Assembly: GCA_045580875.1 (NCBI GenBank)
Contig: JAZNOP010000108.1
Location: 1-23,915 of the forward strand
From: SIG598 sp045580875
Lineage (GTDB): Bacteria; Bacillota; Clostridia; Oscillospirales; Acutalibacteraceae
Length of the DNA stretch: 23,915 nucleotides
Direction: 5' to 3'
The notes under the pieces are model-generated. The model made no database searches. It had not been told where the DNA came from and worked only from the letters and a program-made list of their open reading frames with translations. Positions 15,801 through 21,094 of this stretch are shown here, piece by piece (the first letter of the stretch is position 1; each line of letters opens with the position of its first letter). The translations under genes were made by a program, and so were the position numbers.

Positions 15801-16635
15801 TATTATGCGGAACGACGCTCAAGAGATGATTGATAATAATCATTTCAGAATGAGAGAGTGCGAGAGTATTTGACAGAATCTTCATCAAGGTAAAGCAGAC
15901 ACCCGAAAATTCTGTGTATGTATCTAAATCTTCAAGCAACTTAAAATCAGTCTTATGAAGATATTCCATATAGTGTTGCATTTCATGAATTGCTAAATCC
16001 AAAGAAGAATCGATAAGAGGTTCATGTTTTTCGAGATTTTCAACGAGTTCAATATAAGCGTTCGAGATATTCTCTGCATTAAGAGACTTGTCGGCGTAAG
16101 AACTATTGTTTATATCGTTATTGAGTTCATCGTAGAATAAGCCATATCTTGCTTCAAATTCTTCATTAAATGCATCCTGCGATGCTATAAGTATAACAAG
16201 CTGATTGGCAGCATCCATTTTGAATCGCTCATAAGTAGATAATCCGCTTCCGTAGCCGTTGTTTGTGCTATAGTCTTCAACTTGTTCCAAATATTTGTCT
16301 CTTATTGTTTCTGAAATACCATCATCAGCAACAGAGTGGAGAAATGCAGTAATAAATTCTCCTAATCCATCGGTAGACTGGAGTACATCATAAGCTTTGT
16401 TGAAATATTTATTGGTGTTGCGAGTACTTGCGGCATCGGAAAGATACTCAGGAAACAGGCTGAATAGTGCTTCTTCTGTGTAGGTAATGGCCGGATCGTA
16501 GTCTACATCAGGAGCAGCGTATGCATTTATTTCGGATGGCACAGCAGCAAATATCTGCAAAAGCAGCATTACAGTAGCCAGCACCATTGCGACCATTTTT
16601 GTTGTATTAATTCTTACGGTTGCTTTGTTTTTCAT
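12817..16635 (-). CDS. Exported papain-like-domain/LRR protein with C-terminal type I dockerin
   Basis: This 1272-residue protein has a signal peptide (1 to about 40, AYA-AP) and a long helical region without a recognised family (about 45-490). A papain/C39-like domain follows (about 500-640): GDSGLVQQVLYYVFG, then AKTGDFVIGSYGSSNHWMTV with His577, and VYDAGSNF with Asp593, ending GIALYRA. Where relatives have the nucleophile Cys (GQC-type motif) this protein reads GDS (Ser506). BspA-type LRR_5 repeats span about 675-1130 (IPDGVTEIGEGAFMECxxL type). An X-like beta module and a two-loop type I dockerin end the protein. The dockerin and preceding module are nearly identical to those of the next gene. 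ATG 16635 is preferred over the GTG four codons upstream, which would abut the AAAGGG ribosome site. It is first in the operon. Confidence 0.85.
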   Translation of the reverse strand: MKNKATVRINTTKMVAMVLATVMLLLQIFAAVPSEINAYAAPDVDYDPAITYTEEALFSLFPEYLSDAASTRNTNKYFNKAYDVLQSTDGLGEFITAFLHSVADDGISETIRDKYLEQVEDYSTNNGYGSGLSTYERFKMDAANQLVILIASQDAFNEEFEARYGLFYDELNNDINNSSYADKSLNAENISNAYIELVENLEKHEPLIDSSLDLAIHEMQHYMEYLHKTDFKLLEDLDTYTEFSGVCFTLMKILSNTLALSHSEMIIINHLLSVVPHNSDLYIGLSLLKQYKEDNPESALQRLNYFLNDLSTEATQNAMDILVSNISGYGVVRLVSCIIYNYMFGPEVSSIMLSTIYAGHFYSLDSVLSDLNIELLRIKKGEAGRDISEIQSDYKMYYTAMASALALFLENAADLTGIFQGDTRNSLIAYSNSLKNGGLVSYDKHIEYCLDTLNEDVRCGRIDDSGLPVMPDDLLNSECINDRLAAVMERFAPNKGVTVDYFFGDSGLVQQVLYYVFGIEINGHTYTFRTHELITEENLRMMGILNGDSLTLDAAKELLKTAKTGDFVIGSYGSSNHWMTVLEADETGLMVYDAGSNFVNDGLTGFVIRKYHVTYEEIYNAYSSYSLATAGYTNGIALYRAANSEYISEDGAEIRYDDSKNFIIEDGVLVDYTGVQSDIIIPDEVTKIGEYAFAGNKFIGSVSIHSNVTEIEAGAFSDCTGLQEVEFSEGLKIIGDSAFSGCNALGSALLPESLEELGSFAFSDCSYLVTVSVPGSVPVLNGTFYGCKKLKYVTLGEGISEIQDRAFKDCVLLRTISIPDSVTSIGLEIFENCSSLQSVDLGAGVEYFGSSVFDGCSSLKEIYIPASVKSMAGSANIRGTFWGSSIKTMVLDDSITAIPGGLCSDAQNLKTIDIPDGVTSISAYTFNRCSSLEEIDIPDGVTEIGEGAFMECAKLVTIDLPDNVKSISAYAFAGCKSLASINLGTGLESLGSAVFNGCESLKSLHIPASVKDACGGYFMGTMVGSYLESITFDNDITEIPFGICSGAEHLTSVTIPDGVTKIDSYAFENCSSLEEITIRENVTELGQNIFSGADNVTARVHSGSEIHKYCEEYNIPYIFIDTDGDTAVTISMCFSGKLGGAASIATFTPTSGTPVVVSVPYAAGGTKTTAVLQTGTTYALTITKPGHTAYINNSFAAGTDTLPERITLYAGDINADNVINAKDHAALTEVFGKTSTDNEYTVNADFNEDGYINAKDRAEIVANFGKTGTVIE

Positions 16636-16705
16636 CAAAAACAACACCCTTTCAATCCAAAATATTATGTAGCTATCCGAGTTATAAGTTTATACTATAT
16701 TTTTA

Positions 16706-16734
16706 ATTATACTCCCTACCTGCTGCACCGACAA
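16706..16734 (-). promoter_or_regulatory. Promoter of the dockerin/cohesin operon
   Basis: Minus-strand TTGTCG (16734-16729) and TATAAT (16711-16706) are 17 bases apart, about 70 bases upstream of the ATG at 16635. The -35 is imperfect and no similar box lies closer. It is divergent from the kinase operon promoter about 65 bases away. Confidence 0.55.
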
Positions 16735-16773
16735 TTACCAGTTTTTTCCTAAACCATCCCTCTTGTTCCAATT

Positions 16774-16825
16774 TGACGTTTTCCTGACGTTTTTTGTTTG
16801 ACATTTTGGATAAAAAATATATAAT
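16774..16825 (+). promoter_or_regulatory. Consensus promoter of the split-kinase/LytTR operon with upstream direct repeats
   Basis: TTGACA (16798-16803) and TATAAT (16820-16825) are 16 bases apart, an excellent vegetative promoter. Just upstream, TGACGTTTT occurs at 16774 and as TGACGTTTT at 16785 (11 bases apart), with a related TTGACATTTT at the -35. Such direct repeats could be LytTR regulator sites, but the spacing is not the usual one, so that part is tentative. The transcript start falls after 16825, ruling out the upstream TTG frame opening at 16794. Confidence 0.7.
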
Positions 16826-16886
16826 CATTATTATTGTCTTGAAAATATTTTCAACTACTATGTTTCGATCTTCGGGGGTGCGAATT

Positions 16887-17768
16887 ATGCTTTGCGGTGC
16901 TATGCCGTATGTAATAATTATCGGGCTTGTTCTGTTTGTTGTCAGTGTCTTTGCCTGCTCTTCAAAACGCATAAGTGCAGTTGTTTCAAAATTCAGCATA
17001 GCGTGCTATGTTGTTTTTGGCGTGTATCTCTGCGCCTTGATGTGCTGCTTTGTGTTATATTATGATAAACCTGAAGCTGTTATAGCCATTGCTGTTCTGG
17101 CGGTGCTGAGTGTGCTGTCGTTCGTTGCGATGCTGTTTATGGCCCGCAGGCATCTCGACAGCGAACGCGAAAGCAAACTCTATGAAACAGAGCAGTACAG
17201 AAGTATGCTCAGGCAGCTCATAAGCGAGCGTGTGAATGTGGAAAGCTCACTCAGGCAATATGCCGCAGAACTGAGCAGCAACACGGAAAACAAAGAAGAA
17301 TTGCTGCGTGTGTTTGACAGCGTAAGCGGCAACTCTGTGGCTGAAATTCTTGTTGCCTACAAAAGAGAGCTCAGCCAAAAGCTGGGCATCGAGTTTGATG
17401 TGGAGCAGAACGGACATATTACAGTGCTTGAATCGGTGGAAATTGTTATGCTTCTCGGAAATCTTTTTGATAATGCCATAGAAGCTGCAAGAACTTCAGG
17501 TGAAAAGAAGCCCTTCGTCAAAGGCAGCATAAGCTGCGGAGCAGGTCTGCTCAATATAGAGCTGAGCAATTCCAAAAGCGAAACCGTTACTATGCACCGA
17601 CGGGATTACATAGTCGGAAAGCAAAAAAAGGGCATTGGTACCAACCAGATTGCTTCTGTAATTAAAGCCTATGACGGCAAATTCAGTCTGCGTGACGCGG
17701 GAAATACGCTTCGGATAAACATTCGGCTGCATCTTCCCGAGAGTAAAGAAACGGAGGCAAAGCAATGA
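16887..17768 (+). CDS. AgrC-type half-kinase A: membrane-anchored GHKL ATPase lacking the phospho-His
   Basis: This 293-residue protein has three predicted membrane helices (about 6-24, 36-58, 63-85), a helical linker (about 90-165) and a C-terminal GHKL ATPase of the HATPase_c_5 type. That domain has the N-box LLGNLFDNAIEAA (Asn192, Asp195-Asn196), the DxxF-like strand region, and the G-box KKGIGTNQIASVIKAYDGKFSL (Gly249, Gly251). Where AgrC-family kinases have R-H-D-x-x-N-H this protein reads LISERVNVESSL, with no His in the helix. It is therefore predicted to bind ATP but not autophosphorylate. The next gene has exactly the missing part. The ATG at 16887 is chosen because GGGGGTG lies 6 bases upstream; ATG 16860 is an in-frame alternative. 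Its stop overlaps the next start by 4 bases (ATGA). Confidence 0.82.
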   Translation: MLCGAMPYVIIIGLVLFVVSVFACSSKRISAVVSKFSIACYVVFGVYLCALMCCFVLYYDKPEAVIAIAVLAVLSVLSFVAMLFMARRHLDSERESKLYETEQYRSMLRQLISERVNVESSLRQYAAELSSNTENKEELLRVFDSVSGNSVAEILVAYKRELSQKLGIEFDVEQNGHITVLESVEIVMLLGNLFDNAIEAARTSGEKKPFVKGSISCGAGLLNIELSNSKSETVTMHRRDYIVGKQKKGIGTNQIASVIKAYDGKFSLRDAGNTLRINIRLHLPESKETEAKQ

Positions 17769-18856
17769 GTACGCTTGAGATCACAAGTGTTATTATCATC
17801 ACTGCAATTGAAGCCCTCGCAGTAGTTGCCAAGACGTCTATGTTTCTGAAGCATCGTCTGCCGAAAGCGGTAAGTGTTGCGTTTCTTACGGCTTTTGCTG
17901 CTGCGTTCAGCCTGGTGAAAAATATTTCTTCTGATTCGGAGGTTATTTTATCAGCCGCTGTTGTGCAGACTGTTCTGACCCCTGTTGTGTATTCGCTCTG
18001 CTGCCGCCGCTGGCTTCCCGCCATTTCGGAGATATATGTATACAATATTGTATTTTTCACTCTTCCTGGCGCGGTTGTTTCAATGTTTCTTCCCGCAGAG
18101 TATGTCGAAAGCTTTAATTCATCCTATCAATCGCTTGCTGTAAATGCTGTGATGCTTGCAGTGCTGAATCTGCTGAGCATTATAGCCTATAAACACAGGT
18201 GGCTTAAAGGCATCAACGAAAATCTGTGCATAGCAGTCTACATAATAGCTTTTTATTTGGCCAGGGTGCTCGCCGCGGCTGTTGGCATAGCCGTGCCTGA
18301 TTCACTGTCGATGAAGATTATCGGTGCGGTTGCGGCAGTGTTCTGCGTTATGTCTATGATATACGCATTGATTGTTCCCGAGCTTATGCTGAAAAGGCAG
18401 CAAAACGCAGATGCAGCCTCGAAAGCTGAGATTAACAGCTTTATCTGCCGTCATATAGCCAACCAGAACGCTGAAATAAGAGCGTTTCGTCACGATCTGG
18501 CCAATCATCTGCAGGTGGCTGACAGCTGTGATGCAAGTGAAATTCGTAAGCATCGTGACCGTGTTGAAGAAATTATTGCTTCATACTCCTCACCTACGAT
18601 AACTGCCGACGACGAGGTTAACGCCATTCTTGCTCAGACAAAGCAGCTTTGTCTGAGCAGCGGCATAGATTTTTCCGTAAACTGGGTTAATCCTCCCTCG
18701 GAGTTTACCGCCGAGCAGCGCGATAATCTGCTTTATCGGCTTGCGGAAATGTATTGTGATTCAATGAAAGAAAAGCCGAATACTGAAATTGCCCTCACCG
18801 CAGACGGTTACGAAATCGTGCTGCAGTGTACAACAAAACAGAACGGAGTTCAATGA
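17765..18856 (+). CDS. AgrC-type half-kinase B: polytopic sensor with phospho-His but no ATP-binding boxes
   Basis: This 363-residue protein has about seven membrane helices within residues 1-205, like peptide-pheromone sensors such as AgrC or ComD. A cytoplasmic dimerisation helix follows with EIRAFRHDLANHL; His243 is the expected phosphoacceptor in the family's RHDxxNH motif. The segment that should be the ATPase is degenerate: the N-box position reads NLLYRLAEMYCDSM with no Asn/Asp pair, no glycine box follows, and the protein ends about 40 residues later. It is therefore predicted to sense and accept phosphate but not to bind ATP on its own. The upstream gene supplies an ATPase lacking His, so the two probably form a heteromeric kinase; that is inference. 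GGAGG precedes the start and the flanking genes overlap, so all three are coupled. Confidence 0.82.
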   Translation: MSTLEITSVIIITAIEALAVVAKTSMFLKHRLPKAVSVAFLTAFAAAFSLVKNISSDSEVILSAAVVQTVLTPVVYSLCCRRWLPAISEIYVYNIVFFTLPGAVVSMFLPAEYVESFNSSYQSLAVNAVMLAVLNLLSIIAYKHRWLKGINENLCIAVYIIAFYLARVLAAAVGIAVPDSLSMKIIGAVAAVFCVMSMIYALIVPELMLKRQQNADAASKAEINSFICRHIANQNAEIRAFRHDLANHLQVADSCDASEIRKHRDRVEEIIASYSSPTITADDEVNAILAQTKQLCLSSGIDFSVNWVNPPSEFTAEQRDNLLYRLAEMYCDSMKEKPNTEIALTADGYEIVLQCTTKQNGVQ

Positions 18857-19584
18857 TGACATATTCAGTTTTTATATGCGACGATAACCCTGTGGTTCTT
18901 TCATCACTTTCCGAGATGATAAACCGTCTTTTCGGCGAGCGATTGATAACGGAAGGCTTCACAAGCTTTGACACTATGCTTGAAGCGGCCGAAGAAAGCT
19001 CACCCGACATTGCGATTCTTGACATTTTGTTAAGCGAGGGTAATGGCTGCAAATTGGCCGAAAAGCTTACGGCATTATCTCCCGCAACGAGTATTATTTT
19101 CCTTACTGGTCACAGTGATATAGCCGACGATATTTTTAACAGCGTTACTCCGTCAGGCCTTATTTACAAGCCAGTTTCCGAGGAAAAGCTTTCGGAGACA
19201 ATCAACAATGTAATTATGCGAAATTCGGTTATTTGCCTAAAAAACCGTACGGAACAGACTATAATCAGAGCTTGTGATGTGATATATGCCGAGAGTGACG
19301 TAAAGAAAACAAAGTTCTGTGTCAGAGATGCCGCAAATGGCGGTGTCAGCATCTGCTATTCATCGAGTTCATTGACCAGGTGCATAGAATCATTGGATAT
19401 AGCATTTATACGCTGTCACAAAAGCTATGCAGTTAATCCTGTTCATATCCGTCAGATTACTAAAAATGAATTTCGGCTAACAAATGACATAATCGTACCA
19501 ATCAGCAGAAAATATTACAGCAGTGCTTGCGATGAGTATGTGTTATGGGTATCGGGAAAGTATCTGCACAAGTTTGTTATTTGA
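18856..19584 (+). CDS. LytTR-family response regulator (AgrA/ComE type)
   Basis: This 242-residue regulator has an N-terminal receiver domain with the acidic pair Asp9-Asp10, phosphoacceptor Asp56 (DIAILDILLSEGNG), Thr84 in FLTGH and Lys105 in LIYKP. A C-terminal LytTR DNA-binding domain (about 135-235) contains FIRCHKSYAVNPVHIRQI and FRLTNDIIVPISRKYY, the family signature. It should be phosphorylated by the half-kinase pair encoded upstream and bind direct-repeat promoters. Candidate targets are its own promoter, the divergent dockerin/cohesin operon, and the RNA/peptide locus immediately downstream; these are inferences from position. I took the ATG at 18856 (GGAG 7 bases upstream); an adjacent ATG at 18853 would add one Met and leave poor spacing. 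Confidence 0.9.
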   Translation: MTYSVFICDDNPVVLSSLSEMINRLFGERLITEGFTSFDTMLEAAEESSPDIAILDILLSEGNGCKLAEKLTALSPATSIIFLTGHSDIADDIFNSVTPSGLIYKPVSEEKLSETINNVIMRNSVICLKNRTEQTIIRACDVIYAESDVKKTKFCVRDAANGGVSICYSSSSLTRCIESLDIAFIRCHKSYAVNPVHIRQITKNEFRLTNDIIVPISRKYYSSACDEYVLWVSGKYLHKFVI

Positions 19585-19622
19585 CAGTAAGGTGAATACA
19601 GAAATGTATTCTTCCGACAAGA

Positions 19623-19670
19623 CTTAACGGGTTATCCACGAACTAAAGTGGTCGGGGGTAACCTGTTAAG
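19623..19670 (+). other. Long hairpin just downstream of the response regulator gene
   Basis: The arms CTTAACGGGTTATCC (19623-19637) and GGGTAACCTGTTAAG (19656-19670) pair over 15 bp with two G-U wobbles. An alternative inner CCAC/GTGG pairing is possible. There is no T-run after it, so it is not a classical terminator. It may be a transcript 3' end, an RNA-stability element or part of an unrecognised regulatory RNA. A further GGGTAACC follows at 19675-19682. Confidence 0.6.
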
Positions 19671-19789
19671 CGCAGGGTAACCATTGTATCTTACATCTTC
19701 TGTAACTTGTTGTAGCGCATTAACTTTAATCGAAATTCACCCACACCCACAATATGTAGTATATTTTAAAAATATTTCCACATAATGTA

Positions 19790-19818
19790 TTGACATCACT
19801 CCGAACTTGTGATATAGT
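19790..19818 (+). promoter_or_regulatory. Consensus promoter of an RNA/peptide locus
   Basis: TTGACA (19790-19795) and TATAGT (19813-19818) have exactly 17 bases between them. No long ORF follows for nearly 500 bases; the transcript instead runs into a series of hairpins and a terminator. TAACTT direct repeats at 19703 and 19721 lie upstream and could be regulator sites, but this is weak. Confidence 0.75.
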
Positions 19819-19824
19819 ATAATT

Positions 19825-20012
19825 GTCAAATTTCTGTTATCGTCCGACCATTGGGCGTATGTGTTGTTTCTCTCCAAAGGGGATAGTATACCCATTTGGA
19901 GAATATATCCGGCTTTCTGAAATGGAATCATAATATCACTTGCTGTGCGTGTGCGCCGCAAGACCCTCAAGCCATATCAGGCAATTGCAGCTGATATGGC
20001 ATTTTTATTTTT
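19825..20012 (+). ncRNA. Unrecognised structured RNA (~190 nt), sRNA or attenuating leader
   Basis: Between the consensus promoter and the terminator the strand can fold into successive hairpins: CGTCC/GGGCG (about 19841-19857), TCTCCAAA/TTTGGAGA with an inner GGG/CCC (19871-19902), CTTGC/GCAAG (about 19939-19962), then the terminator. No coding frame of note runs through it. I compared it by eye with SRP RNA, RNase P, 6S RNA, T-box and common riboswitch core motifs and recognised none. A strong ribosome site and start codon lie about 40 bases after the terminator, so it could be a conditional leader rather than a free RNA. The exact start is inferred. Confidence 0.45.
19971..20012 (+). terminator. 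Intrinsic terminator of the structured RNA
   Basis: GCCATATCAG (19971-19980) pairs with CTGATATGGC (19991-20000) around a loop containing GCAATTGC, followed by ATTTTTATTTTT. It sits upstream of a strong ribosome-binding site, so it could act as an attenuator. Confidence 0.88.
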
Positions 20013-20035
20013 AAAACCACATTAACTGAATTTTG

Positions 20036-20127
20036 AAAGGAGGAAAGCGTCATGACATGACCCCATTGTCAGCGAGCTTGTCCTAAGTGTCGGCGGTTGT
20101 GCCGGCAGGCAAATAAATATCGAATAA
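20036..20127 (+). pseudogene. Frameshifted short peptide ORF with double-glycine-like leader
   Basis: AAAGGAGG (20036-20043) is ideally placed before ATG 20052, but that frame reads only Met-Thr-stop. A second ATG at 20057 gives a 9-residue peptide. The third frame, from 20056 to TAA at 20127, reads HDPIVSELVLSVGG then CAGRQINIE. Its Glu at -8, Leu at -7 and Gly-Gly at -2/-1 match the double-glycine leader pattern of ComC/BlpC-type pheromones and bacteriocins. One base fewer near 20054-20058 would join the start codon to this frame (24 residues). It lies just downstream of a pheromone-type two-component system. It may be a relic, a sequencing error, a recoded ORF or chance; I cannot tell which. 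Confidence 0.35.
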
Positions 20128-20307
20128 ATCAAATATCAATACGCATACCAAAGCAAACAATGAACCCAAGATAGGTGCATAGCAATCTCAGACCAGCGGC
20201 ATATAGAACGCCACCGCAGCACATACTTTTCTCCCCCCACTACTATTCCCCGCTCTTTCTTCATATATATGAACAACCGCATCATATATCCAAGGGGGAA
20301 TAATTTG
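20128..20307. other. Intergenic stretch before SpoIIID-like copy 4
   Basis: I see no gene, hairpin or repeat of note in 20128-20255. From about 20262 the conserved upstream element of the SpoIIID-like cassette begins (CATATATATGAACAACCG, then CATCATATAT), leading to the AAGGGGG ribosome site. Confidence 0.6.
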
Positions 20308-20439
20308 ATGAAAACATCAGTTGAAGCCCGGGCGATTGAGCTGGGCGAATACATAGTCGAAAACAGCGCAACGGTGAGGAGTGCGGCAAAGAGGTTTGGG
20401 ATAAGCAAGAGCACAGTGCATACGGTTGTAACAAAATAG
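20308..20439 (+). CDS. SpoIIID-like mini-HTH protein, copy 4 (43 aa)
   Basis: An ATG with AAGGGGGAA upstream starts a 43-residue product ending HTVVTK, then TAG, at exactly the same codon as copy 2. The helix-turn-helix is intact (ARAIELGEYIVENSATVR then SAAKRFGISKSTVH). Compared with copy 1, most of the many base differences between codons 9 and 40 are synonymous, including two serine codons switched between TCN and AGC; Gly20 to Ser is the only amino-acid change in that span. That pattern implies the sequence diverged while translated and selected. From 20413 onward it is almost identical to copy 2 and its downstream DNA. It faces the 3' end of the transglutaminase/LRR gene. Confidence 0.6.
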   Translation: MKTSVEARAIELGEYIVENSATVRSAAKRFGISKSTVHTVVTK

Positions 20440-21094
20440 AACGGTTCTGGTGGAGGGTAGAGTAAGCTTACTTCCCCAGTTCACAATTTCATACAAACAG
20501 CAAACCACCGCATAGCAGTCGGGAAATACCGACCGTTATGCGGTGGTTGTGTTTATGGATTATTTAGTTTTTTATTGGAACATCTCCAAAGAATAACAAT
20601 TTGCCAGCTTACTTCCAGCTGCTGTAGAAGCCAATACCCTGATCTTCCCAACCGATCGAGAGCAGGTAGTCTCTTTCCTCGATGCTGGCGGTGAAGTGGT
20701 ATGCACCACGGGTCTCGTTGGGGTTATGGAGGCGATACTGAGGCACTTCGGTATCGTAAGCAGAGTTGAATGCAATCCCTTCGTAGTTCCAGCCAGCTGC
20801 CAGCAGCGCTGCCTTCTCTTCTTCGTCCATAGTGTAAAGATGCTCGCCGGTTACCGGATCATAGAGACGGTGAACCGGTGCGCCAGTTGTCATGGAGAAG
20901 GTGAAGCCAACACCCTCATAACACCAGCCTTCAGCGACAAGATTGTCACGCTCGATCTCAGAACCGGTGTAGAAATGCTCGCCCGAGTTGGGGTCGTACA
21001 TACGGAACATATCCATCACGGTGCGCTTTTCTGTGCTCTCACGATGTATTCCGCAGATATTGCAGGTACCGTCAACCTTGTCGTCGTAAACGTG
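20413..21094. repeat. 3' duplicated block, copy B (partner 5618-6301)
   Basis: The block runs from the last codons of SpoIIID-like copy 4, over the stop, the GTAAGCTTAC palindrome and the terminator, to the HVYDDKVDG codons of the surface gene. It is nearly identical to 5618-6301. At protein level about nine residues differ over roughly 160. Confidence 0.9.
20503..20555. terminator. Bidirectional terminator between SpoIIID-like copy 4 and the surface gene
   Basis: The arms AACCACCGCATA (20503-20514) and TATGCGGTGGTT (20537-20548) have an inner GTCGG/CCGAC stem. Relative to the duplicate at 5708 the inner sequence changed but stayed paired, supporting function. Confidence 0.85.

Noticed and set aside
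16794..16886. Upstream TTG-started N-terminal extension of half-kinase A
   Set aside because: The consensus promoter (16798-16825) lies within it, so this DNA is not in the mRNA; ATG 16887 has a GGGGGTG site.
18826..18855. N-terminal extension of the response regulator
   Set aside because: It overlaps the end of half-kinase B without a ribosome site; the receiver domain starts directly after ATG 18856.
19825..20012. Known riboswitch, T-box, 6S, SRP or RNase P RNA
   Set aside because: No core motif of these families was recognisable by eye; a covariance search would be needed to be certain.
20052..20086. Nine-residue peptide from the second ATG (MTPLSASLS)
   Set aside because: It is too short and too close to the ribosome site's first ATG to be supported; the neighbouring frame is more protein-like.
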